From: Lentzea terrae
GTDB taxonomy: Bacteria; Actinomycetota; Actinomycetes; Mycobacteriales; Pseudonocardiaceae
NCBI RefSeq assembly: GCF_003265345.1
Contig: NZ_QFWW01000036.1
Span: 186,001 to 250,000, forward strand
Length of the DNA stretch: 64,000 nucleotides
Direction of reading: 5' to 3'
Part shown: positions 57,346 through 64,000 of the stretch, piece by piece
How positions within the stretch are numbered: position 1 is the first letter of the stretch
How the letters are laid out: every line of letters starts with the position of its first letter
Notes under the pieces: generated by a model
Seen by the model: the letters and a program-made list of their open reading frames with translations, nothing else
What the model was told of the DNA's origin: nothing
Databases searched by the model: none
Translations under genes and position numbers: made by a program

Positions 57346-57377
57346 AAAGGGCCCGCTCAACGGAGAGCGGGCCCTTT
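57346..57377 (-). terminator. Rho-independent terminator of rpsT
   Basis: AAAGGGCCCGCTC / GAGCGGGCCCTTT, a 13-bp stem with a 6-nt loop; on the minus strand it is followed by TTTTCGC. Confidence 0.85.
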
Positions 57378-57395
57378 CGAAGAAGTTGTTCAGGC

Positions 57396-57656
57396 TCAGA
57401 GCGCGTTCGCGCGCAGGGCCATCGCCGACTTCTTGTTGGCGGCCTGGTTGGCGTGGATGACACCCTTGGTGGCGGCCTTGTCGAGCTTGCGGGACGCGTC
57501 CTGCAGCAGCTCCAGGGCCTTCGCCTTGTCACCGGCCTCGGCAGCCTCGCGGAACTTGCGGATGGCCGTCTTGAGGGACGACTTGACCGACTTGTTGCGC
57601 AGACGCGCCTTCTCGTTGGTCTTGATCCGCTTGAGCTGGGACTTGATGTTCGCCAT
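57396..57656 (-). CDS. rpsT: 30S ribosomal protein S20
   Basis: 86 residues, MANIKSQLKRIKTNEKARLRNKSVKSSLK..., a basic helical bundle ending with the conserved GVIHANQAANKKSAMA. AGAAGGG precedes the ATG. The upstream 57657-57779 spacer holds its promoter and an AGCCAG/CTGGCT hairpin. Confidence 0.98.
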   Translation of the reverse strand: MANIKSQLKRIKTNEKARLRNKSVKSSLKTAIRKFREAAEAGDKAKALELLQDASRKLDKAATKGVIHANQAANKKSAMALRANAL

Positions 57657-57779
57657 GCGACATCACCCTTCTGTGTCGAAACCGGAGTTCGTGACGCGCT
57701 TGGTCGGCACCAGCCAGAGCTGGCTCTCCTCCACGGCGGAGCGCCGCGCGTTCACGACGACGAAGGATATCAGGCCAGC

Positions 57780-60044
57780 TCAGCGCACCACGAACCCGGC
57801 CCGCTCGGCCCCCACCACGGCCTCGTACGCACCGCGCGCGACTTCACGCCGCCCGTCGCCGTCCACGTCGCCCACGGTCAGCGCGAGCTGCGAGAGCTTG
57901 AACGACACCTCGACCTGCTTCGACTGTCCGGCAGCCAGTTCGACGCGCGTCCAGCCCACCAACCGCTGGTCAGGCGTCAGAACAGGCGAGGCTGGCTGGC
58001 GCACGTAGACCGGCACCACGACAGTGCCCGCACGCCCACCGGTGTTCGCCACCGTGAACTTCACCACGCCGTCCCGACGATCTACGGACACCGAAGCCCC
58101 CGAGGTCGCAAAAGACGTATATGACAGCCCGTGGCCGAACGTGTACAGCGGGTCGTACTTGGCCCCGGCCGATGTGTTCGCACCCGGCAACTGGTCGTAG
58201 GTCAGCGTCGGGTCGCCCAACGCCTTGGGCCACGAGATCGGCAGCTTGCCGCTCGGGTTCACCGCGCCGAACAGCACGTCGGCGATCGCCCGGCCACCCT
58301 CGCTGCCCGGCAACCAGCCCGCGACCAGCGCGTTCGCGTCCGCCGCCGCCCCGAGCACCTGCGGACGCGCGGTCAGCAGCACCACGACCACCGGCTTGCC
58401 GGTGGCCTGCACCGCGTCCACCCACGCCTGCTGCTCGGGCGTCAAAACCGGGTTCTCCGTGTCGGCAGGACCCTCCGCACCCGGCTTCTCACCCAGGACG
58501 ACGACGACCGCGTTCGCACCGGCAGCCTCCGAAGCAGCAGCCGCAGGCGTAGCAGCGTGCACGACTGACGCACCCGGAGCGGCCTCACGCACGCCGGTCA
58601 GCACGGTCGCGGTCGGCGGCAACGGCGAGTCGTCCGGAACGCCCTGCCACTCGACGGTCCAGCCACCGAGCTGGCGTCGCACGTCGTCCGCGGTCTCCCC
58701 GGTCACGACGATCTTCTTCGCACCGCCGGAAAGCGGCAGCACTCCGTCGTTCTTCATCAGCACCGTGCCCTCAGCGGCGGCCTGACGCGCCAACGACCGG
58801 TCGACACCGACGACATTGCCCTCAGCCTTGGCCGGGTCCACGTACGGCTTCTCGAACAGCCCCAGGTCGAACTTGAGCTTCAGCACCCGCCGCACCGCCT
58901 GGTCGATCCGCCCGCGCGACACCGACCCGTCGCGCACGTTCGCCAGCAGCAGCGACGTGAACTCCGCCGCGTTCGACGGCTCCATCGCCATGTCCACGCC
59001 GGCGTTGACGCTCATCGCGATCGCCGTCTTGTAGTCCGGCGCGACCTTGTGCCGGTCCACCAGGTACTTCATGTCCTGCCAGTCGGAGACCGCCACGCCC
59101 TTGAAGCCCATGCGCTCACGCAGTTGCTTCTGCAGCATGTACTTCGACGCGTGCACCGGCACGCCGTTGACCGACCCGGAATTGATCATCACTGTGCGCA
59201 CACCCGCGTCGAACTGCGCCTGGAACGACGGCAGCACGACGTCCTGCAACTGGCGGATCGGAATCTGCGCGGCCGCACGGTCGTGCCCGTTCGCCGGTGC
59301 CGAGTAGCCCGCGAAGTGCTTGGCAGTAGCGGTCAACTGCGCCGTGTCGTCCACACGCGACTGTTGCCCGCGCACGTTCGCGGCGGCCAACTGCCCGGCG
59401 AGGAACGGATCCTCGCTGTACGTCTCGTAGTAACGCCCCCAACGCGTGTCACGCGCGATGTCCGACACCGGCGCAAAGTTCCAGAACACACCAGTGGCGC
59501 GCAACGCCTTCGACGCGGACACACCGATCTGCTCCTGCAGCGTGGGATTCCACGTGGCGCCAAGGCCGATCTGGTGCGGGAACATCGTCGCGGAGATGAC
59601 GTTGTTGTGCCCGTGCACGCCATCAGCACCGTAGATGATCGGGATCTTCAACCTGTTGTGCTCCAACGCATAGCGCTGGATCGCGTTGTTCATCTCCGCC
59701 CACGCACGCGGCGTGTTGTCGACCGGCGCGTCACCACCACCGGACAGGATCGAGCCCGTGTGTGCGTCCGAAAGCACCGCCTTCAGACACGACTCGACCA
59801 ACGGCCCGTTGACGTTGTTGCAGTCACCGCGCAGCTTCCCGACGCGGATCTGCACCATCTGCCCGATCTTCTCCTCGAGCGACATCCTCCGCAGCAGGTC
59901 CTCGACCCGCCGCTCGGTCGACGCCCGAGCGTCCAGATAGATCTCCTTGCCCGCCGCCACACCACCTGCCGGTGTCAGCGACGCGATAAGCACAGCAACG
60001 CCCAGCACGCCGAAACCGGCGCGCTTGCGGGAAAACAAAGACAA
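57780..60044 (-). CDS. Secreted glycoside hydrolase family 3 (beta-glucosidase type)
   Basis: 754 residues from TTG 60044 (GGAGGAGTC directly upstream; a second in-frame TTG at 60038 is possible). Signal peptide to about residue 30 (GGVAA-GK). The GH3 N-terminal barrel (MSLEEKIGQMVQI; YGADGVHGHNN; ATAKHFAGYSAP) carries the nucleophile Asp321 in AVSDWQDM. The C-terminal alpha/beta sandwich and a fibronectin III-like domain follow (GHGLSYTSF). Probably releases glucose from beta-glucosides. A LacI-type operator candidate lies upstream. Confidence 0.9.
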   Translation of the reverse strand: MSLFSRKRAGFGVLGVAVLIASLTPAGGVAAGKEIYLDARASTERRVEDLLRRMSLEEKIGQMVQIRVGKLRGDCNNVNGPLVESCLKAVLSDAHTGSILSGGGDAPVDNTPRAWAEMNNAIQRYALEHNRLKIPIIYGADGVHGHNNVISATMFPHQIGLGATWNPTLQEQIGVSASKALRATGVFWNFAPVSDIARDTRWGRYYETYSEDPFLAGQLAAANVRGQQSRVDDTAQLTATAKHFAGYSAPANGHDRAAAQIPIRQLQDVVLPSFQAQFDAGVRTVMINSGSVNGVPVHASKYMLQKQLRERMGFKGVAVSDWQDMKYLVDRHKVAPDYKTAIAMSVNAGVDMAMEPSNAAEFTSLLLANVRDGSVSRGRIDQAVRRVLKLKFDLGLFEKPYVDPAKAEGNVVGVDRSLARQAAAEGTVLMKNDGVLPLSGGAKKIVVTGETADDVRRQLGGWTVEWQGVPDDSPLPPTATVLTGVREAAPGASVVHAATPAAAASEAAGANAVVVVLGEKPGAEGPADTENPVLTPEQQAWVDAVQATGKPVVVVLLTARPQVLGAAADANALVAGWLPGSEGGRAIADVLFGAVNPSGKLPISWPKALGDPTLTYDQLPGANTSAGAKYDPLYTFGHGLSYTSFATSGASVSVDRRDGVVKFTVANTGGRAGTVVVPVYVRQPASPVLTPDQRLVGWTRVELAAGQSKQVEVSFKLSQLALTVGDVDGDGRREVARGAYEAVVGAERAGFVVR

Positions 60045-60127
60045 GACTCCTCCACGTTCCCGTGCGCCCGCCGCACACGATCGCGTGGAGGAGTCGGGCA
60101 GCACACCCGCCGAACGGAGGAACTCCG

Positions 60128-60141
60128 TGGAAGCGGTTTCA
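60128..60141. promoter_or_regulatory. Candidate LacI-family operator upstream of the GH3 gene
   Basis: TGGAAGCGGTTTCA (reverse TGAAACCGCTTCCA) has the central CG and TGNAA-type arms of LacI/GalR sites, 84 nt upstream of the GH3 start and inside the spacer before the AAA gene stop. Sugar-responsive repression is inferred. Confidence 0.45.
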
Positions 60142-60159
60142 TGCTGGTGAAACGCCTGT

Positions 60160-61563
60160 TCAGCCACCCAGCAGACTGCGCGTCAACGCCTGTTTTTCGT
60201 CGAGCAGATCAGCCAGTGCCGCCCCGATCGCCGCCTCGTCCAGCCGGACGCGGGCAACGCCGGGCTGGTCGTCGAGCGCCGTCAACGTCGCCCGCCGCAC
60301 GAGTTCCTTCACGAACGACGCCGTCACGCCGTCGCTGGCCGCCACGATCGAAGAGGCGTCCGGCAGGTCGAGCTCCGTGCCCGCCGCGTAGAGCCGCAGC
60401 AGCCGTTCCCTGCCCACCTCGTCCGGTAGCGGCACCTGCATCGCGAGGTCGATGCGCCCCGGCCGTTCGGACAGCGCCTTCTCCATGACCTCGACGCGGT
60501 TGGTGGTGAGCACGAACGTCACGTCCGCCTCGGAACCGATGCCGTCCATCTCGTTCAGCAGCTCGAACAACACGGGGTTGCCGTCATGGGTGTGCGAACG
60601 GTCCTGCGCGATCAGATCGACGTCCTCGACCACGATCACCGACGGCGCGAGTCGTCGCGCGAGAGAGGTGGCGGCGCGCAGGTAGCGGAGCATCGCGACA
60701 CCGCTCAGCAGAAGCACCGTCGTCGACTCAAGGCGTCCCATCAGGTACCGGACGGTGTGCGTCTTGCCAGTGCCCGGCGGCCCGTACAAGAGCAGCCCTC
60801 GCTTCAGATGCTGCCCATGCGCGCGCAGCCGGTCACTTTGCGACGCCGTGCGCACGACGTGGCGTTCGATCGCGTCCAGCACCCCGTCCGGCAGCACCAC
60901 GTCCGTCGGTCGCAGCGCCGGCCGGGGCAGGAACGTGAGCAGCTGGTTCCCCCGGTGCTCACTGATCCCGAACGCCATCACCTGGCCGCGGAACAGGTCG
61001 TGCTCGCGCATGTGCCGTTCGATCGCCTCCCGCACGGCGGCCGAGGCCTCCCTGGTCCCCGCGAGCACCTGGAGGGTGCAGCGGAAGTCGCCGCGTTCCT
61101 CGTGCGGGCCCTGCACGGCGACCACCACCGGTGAGCCGTCCGGCGCGAACGTGGCGACCAGGCCCAGCTGCACCGCGTCGATCGTGGTGTCCGGGCCGGT
61201 CGCCACGGTCATGTAGTCGACCGCACCCAGCTCGAAGCTGAAGTGCTGGTGTTGTGCGCCCAGCATGTCCACAACGGACATGTGCATCTTGTTGCCGCTG
61301 ATGCCGTGCCACTCCGCCTCAGGCGAGTGGTCGGCGAGGTAGGCCTCGATGCCGCGGTGCACGTTCGCGTGCTCCCAGCCCTCGAACCTCGCCGTCACAG
61401 TCGGTACCTGCGTCATCGGGCACCCGAGATGCCCCGTGACCATCCGGACGAGCGTCGACTCCGCGTCCTCGGAGACCAGGTTCCTGGCCTCGTCGAACAA
61501 CCCCCGCAGAGCCGACGCGAGCGATCGTGCGTCATGGAGATCCACCCACCCCACCGTACGCAC
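60160..61563 (-). CDS. AAA family ATPase of an SPFH-RHH-AAA operon
   Basis: 467 residues. An N-terminal ~200-residue domain of unknown family precedes a AAA module with Walker A GPPGTGKT (~261-268), Walker B SVIVVEDVDL (~311), sensor-1 TTNRVEVME and arginine-finger RPGRIDLAM. No HExxH protease motif is present. GTG 61563 overlaps the upstream stop (TAGTG), so translation is coupled to the RHH gene. It may act as an unfoldase or remodelling factor; no partner is certain. Confidence 0.85.
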   Translation of the reverse strand: MRTVGWVDLHDARSLASALRGLFDEARNLVSEDAESTLVRMVTGHLGCPMTQVPTVTARFEGWEHANVHRGIEAYLADHSPEAEWHGISGNKMHMSVVDMLGAQHQHFSFELGAVDYMTVATGPDTTIDAVQLGLVATFAPDGSPVVVAVQGPHEERGDFRCTLQVLAGTREASAAVREAIERHMREHDLFRGQVMAFGISEHRGNQLLTFLPRPALRPTDVVLPDGVLDAIERHVVRTASQSDRLRAHGQHLKRGLLLYGPPGTGKTHTVRYLMGRLESTTVLLLSGVAMLRYLRAATSLARRLAPSVIVVEDVDLIAQDRSHTHDGNPVLFELLNEMDGIGSEADVTFVLTTNRVEVMEKALSERPGRIDLAMQVPLPDEVGRERLLRLYAAGTELDLPDASSIVAASDGVTASFVKELVRRATLTALDDQPGVARVRLDEAAIGAALADLLDEKQALTRSLLGG

Positions 61564-61772
61564 TATTCGTCCGGTTCGGCCTTCTTCGGCGGCCTGCCTC
61601 GGCGAGGCATCTTCTTCGCCTCGCCGGGCAACCGGCCCGCGTCCGCCAGCGCACGTCGCAGCAGGAACTCGATCTGCGCGTTCGTGCTGCGCAGCTCGTC
61701 GTTCGCCCACCTGCTCAACGCGTCGTGCACGGCCGGATCGAGCCTGAGCAGAACGCTTTTACGCTCAGCCAT
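61563..61772 (-). CDS. Arc/MetJ-type ribbon-helix-helix DNA-binding protein
   Basis: 69 residues: KSVLLRLDPAVHDALSRWANDELRSTNAQIEFLLRRAL is a ribbon-helix-helix fold with the DNA-contacting strand at SVLLRL; the tail is a basic K/R/P-rich stretch. It overlaps both neighbours (TGATG with the SPFH gene, TAGTG with the AAA gene). A dimer of this size would bind short palindromes such as the one at 62722-62735. Confidence 0.85.
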   Translation of the reverse strand: MAERKSVLLRLDPAVHDALSRWANDELRSTNAQIEFLLRRALADAGRLPGEAKKMPRRGRPPKKAEPDE

Positions 61773-62695
61773 CAGGTGTAGAGCGACCCGGCGTTCACCA
61801 CGGGCTGGGTGGAGCGGTCACCGCACAGGACGACGAGCAGGTTCGAGACCATCGCCGCCTTGCGTTCCTCGTCGAGCTCGACGACGTCCTGCTCGGCGAG
61901 CCGGTGCAGCGCGAGCTCGACCATGCCGACGGCGCCTTCCACGATCCGGGTCCGTGCTGCCACGACGGCCGAAGCCTGCTGCCGCTGCAACATGGCGTGC
62001 GCGATCTCCGGCGCGTACGCGAGATGCGTGAGCCGCGACTCGATCACCTTCACGCCTGCGGACTGCACGCGTGCCGAGATCTCGATCGCGAGCGTCTCGG
62101 TGATCTCGTCCGCGTTCTCCCGCAGCGACAGCCCGACTTCCTCGTGGTTGTCGTACGGGTAGCTGGTCGCGATGTGCCGTACGGCGGTCTCCGTCTGAAT
62201 GCCGACGAACCGCACGAAGTCGTCCACCTCGAACCGTGCGCGCGCGGTGTCTTCCACCTGCCACACGACGACAGCGGCGATCTCGATCGGGTTGCCGTCC
62301 GCGTCGTTGACCTTCAGCGTCGCCGTCTCGTGGTTGCGGATCCGGGTCGAGATCTTCTCGCGCGTGGTGATCGGGTTCGCCCACCGCAGCCCGTCCGTGC
62401 GCACCGTGCCCACGTACCGGCCGAGGAACTGCAGCACCCGCGCCTCGCCGGGCGCGACGGTGAACAGGCCCCTCATGATCAGCGCCGCCGCCAGGAACAG
62501 CAGCACCACGAGGATCAGGATCGCGGGCGACGGCGTCAAATCCACGTCCACCACGTTGATCACGCCGTCCACCAGCATCCACACGCCCACCGCGAACACC
62601 ACCAGTCCTGCGAAGAACATCGGCAGACCGGGCAGCTCCCGTGCGTGCTTCTCACGCACAGCAGGTGCCGGCATGTGCACTGTTGTCTCGACCAT
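61772..62695 (-). CDS. SPFH/band 7 (stomatin/prohibitin-like) membrane protein
   Basis: 307 residues. Two hydrophobic segments at the N-terminus (FFAGLVVFAVGVWMLVDG; AILILVVLLFLAAALIM) are followed by the SPFH domain (GEARVLQFLGRYVGTVRTDGLRW; VVWQVEDTARARFEV; SARVQSAGVKVIESRLTHLAYAPEIAHAMLQRQQA) and a helical tail. SPFH proteins assemble membrane microdomain scaffolds and often bind AAA proteases. First gene of the operon with the RHH and AAA genes. Confidence 0.9.
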   Translation of the reverse strand: MVETTVHMPAPAVREKHARELPGLPMFFAGLVVFAVGVWMLVDGVINVVDVDLTPSPAILILVVLLFLAAALIMRGLFTVAPGEARVLQFLGRYVGTVRTDGLRWANPITTREKISTRIRNHETATLKVNDADGNPIEIAAVVVWQVEDTARARFEVDDFVRFVGIQTETAVRHIATSYPYDNHEEVGLSLRENADEITETLAIEISARVQSAGVKVIESRLTHLAYAPEIAHAMLQRQQASAVVAARTRIVEGAVGMVELALHRLAEQDVVELDEERKAAMVSNLLVVLCGDRSTQPVVNAGSLYT

Positions 62696-62721
62696 CCAGA
62701 CCCCCTAGCGAAGTAGTATCT

Positions 62722-62735
62722 AAGTGATATCACTT
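62722..62735. promoter_or_regulatory. Palindrome in the SPFH operon promoter region
   Basis: AAGTGATATCACTT is perfectly palindromic, 27-40 nt upstream of the SPFH ATG and close to the divergent Nudix gene. It is a candidate binding site for the ribbon-helix-helix protein (autoregulation). Confidence 0.5.
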
Positions 62736-62767
62736 TTTCGCCATGATCGCCAGCTAGGCTGATCCGC

Positions 62768-63202
62768 ATGAAGGCGAAGAAGCAGCGCGTGGCCGCGTAC
62801 GGGGTGTGCATCAACGAGGACGACGAGATCCTGCTCGCGCGCTTCATTGCCCGAGAGGGCAAACACTGGATCCTCCCCGGCGGCGGCCTCGACCACGGCG
62901 AGCACCCGTACGACGCGGTCATCCGGGAGTTCGAGGAGGAGACCGGCTTCGAGGTCGAGGTGCTGCGGCTGCTCGGCATCGACTCCGAGTTCCGCGAGGA
63001 GCCAGAACGCGACTACCACGCGCTGCGGATCATGTACGAGGTCCGGATCGTGGGTGGCGAACTACGCCACGAGGTAGGCGGCACGACCGACCTCGCCCAG
63101 TGGTTCCCACTCGCAGACATCGGACAACTGGATCGCCTGCGCTCGGTCGATACGGCCCTTGGTTTGTATCGAACTGCACCACCTGCCGGAATCTTGCGGT
63201 AA
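62768..63202 (+). CDS. Nudix hydrolase
   Basis: 144 residues. The Nudix box GGLDHGEHPYDAVIREFEEETGFEV (G-x5-E-x7-R-E-x-x-E-E-x-G) is complete, near residues 37-61. It hydrolyses nucleoside-diphosphate-linked compounds; the substrate is unknown. Divergent from the SPFH operon; start ATG 62768, 72 bp from the SPFH start. Confidence 0.9.
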   Translation: MKAKKQRVAAYGVCINEDDEILLARFIAREGKHWILPGGGLDHGEHPYDAVIREFEEETGFEVEVLRLLGIDSEFREEPERDYHALRIMYEVRIVGGELRHEVGGTTDLAQWFPLADIGQLDRLRSVDTALGLYRTAPPAGILR

Positions 63203-63246
63203 CTTACGACTACCGCCGTCAGCTCGCCCATCAACGGAGTTGGCGA

Positions 63247-64000
63247 ATGATCCGATCACTGGCCGCCGTCGGCGCGGCCGCCCTGCTGTCGTCCTTCGTC
63301 CACGTGCCCGCGTACGCCGCTGTTGTCGGCGTGTCGAGCGCGTCCTCCCTGCAGGCCGCCATCGACACCGCTCGACCTGGTCAGCGGATCGTGCTCGCGA
63401 ACGGCCTGCGGCTGACCCAGCCGGTCGAGGTCACCAGGTCCGGCATCACCATCGCCGCCCAGACCGTCGGCGGCACGGTGTTCACCAGCGGTGGCTTCCG
63501 GCTCGGCAAGGTCCAGAACGTGACCATCGAGGGCTTCGTCTTCGACGGCACGAGCACGCTGGACGTGCCGGTCGAGGCGCAGGCCACCCGCATCACCCGC
63601 AACACGTACTCCGGCAACAAGGACGGCGCCTCGCTCAGCGTGAGCGCCGACGACGTGCAGGTCGACCACAACACGTTCCAGAACCGCACGAACGAGGGCG
63701 TGTACCTGCAGATCACCGGGCCCGGCGACGAGATCGCCAAGCGCACCCGTGTCCACCACAACTACTTCTACAACCACCAGTTCTCCGGCTCGAACGGCGG
63801 CGAGTCGATCCGGCTCGGCTACAGCCACAAGCAGTCGAAGTCCGCGTACGCGACCATCGAGCACAACCTGTTCGAAAAGGCAGACGGTGACGCCGAGGCC
63901 ATCTCGGTCAAGGCGTCGGACAACACCGTCCGCTACAACACGATCCGCAACAGCAAGGGCTACATCGTGCTGCGCCACGGCCACCGCACCACGGTCGAGG
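63247..64000 (+). CDS. Polysaccharide lyase family 6 enzyme (alginate/chondroitin lyase type), 3'-truncated
   Basis: The frame stays open from ATG 63247 to the window end (251 codons). A signal peptide (RSLAAVGAAALLSSFVHVPAYA) precedes right-handed beta-helix repeats (VQNVTIEGFVFDG; VDHNTFQNRTNEGVYL). The catalytic region of PL6 is visible: GGESIRLGYS, AISVKASDN (putative Lys base) and SKGYIVLRHGHRT (putative Arg acid). Secreted and cleaves uronate polymers by beta-elimination. The remaining C-terminus lies outside. Confidence 0.85.
   Translation, partial: MIRSLAAVGAAALLSSFVHVPAYAAVVGVSSASSLQAAIDTARPGQRIVLANGLRLTQPVEVTRSGITIAAQTVGGTVFTSGGFRLGKVQNVTIEGFVFDGTSTLDVPVEAQATRITRNTYSGNKDGASLSVSADDVQVDHNTFQNRTNEGVYLQITGPGDEIAKRTRVHHNYFYNHQFSGSNGGESIRLGYSHKQSKSAYATIEHNLFEKADGDAEAISVKASDNTVRYNTIRNSKGYIVLRHGHRTTVE

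Overview
The window is high-GC DNA from an actinomycete, most likely order Pseudonocardiales (Lentzea/Saccharothrix/Actinosynnema group). This is inferred from gene content and style: GTG/TTG starts, leaderless-looking genes, an EspG/PPE-like/DUF3558 type VII secretion cassette, and a chromosomal backbone in the same order as the Mycobacterium tuberculosis valS-to-rpsT segment. No tRNA, rRNA, CRISPR array, phage or transposase gene was recognised.

Backbone (housekeeping) genes in order: valS (5' end outside the window), folC, a DUF4233 membrane protein, ndk, a TIGR03960/TIGR03936 radical-SAM pair, rne (RNase E/G), rplU-rpmA-obgE-proB, proA, nadD, a cold-shock gene, rsfS, a gpgP-like phosphatase, an octT-like SGNH enzyme, degV, comEA, comEC, holA and rpsT, with thrC between comEC and holA.

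Accessory blocks interrupt it. (1) 3.9-18.3 kb, between DUF4233 and ndk: a four-gene ESX satellite cassette, a small secreted protein, a PhoD-type phosphatase, an unrecognised protein with a duplicated domain, a 1,799-residue secreted amylase/pullulanase, and a MarR/MFS drug-export pair. (2) 18.8-26 kb: a hairpin-rich spacer, a GNAT enzyme, a three-gene ABC-2 exporter and a secreted subtilase placed between the two radical-SAM-associated genes. (3) 33.6-43.2 kb, between proB and proA: an MHS transporter, VOC protein, AraC regulator, DUF1772 protein, P450, alpha/beta hydrolase, PrsW protease, a repeat-bounded segment with a broken amidase and a lipoprotein, and a RecQ helicase fused to a phosphoribosyltransferase-like domain. 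(4) 44.5-45.8 kb: a second P450 and a hairpin-packed spacer. (5) 57.8-64 kb: a GH3 glycosidase, an SPFH-RHH-AAA operon, a Nudix hydrolase and the start of a PL6 polysaccharide lyase.

The most notable regulatory finding is a complete SAM-I (S-box) riboswitch in front of thrC whose closing helix overlaps the thrC Shine-Dalgarno sequence. This would make threonine synthase, at the homoserine branch point, responsive to the methionine-derived cofactor. Other notable items are ten genes whose -10 box lies 6-8 nt before the start codon (leaderless candidates), a MarR-type inverted repeat over the exporter promoter, a palindrome before the SPFH-RHH-AAA operon, a perfect 36-bp palindrome, and a 34-bp interspersed repeat.
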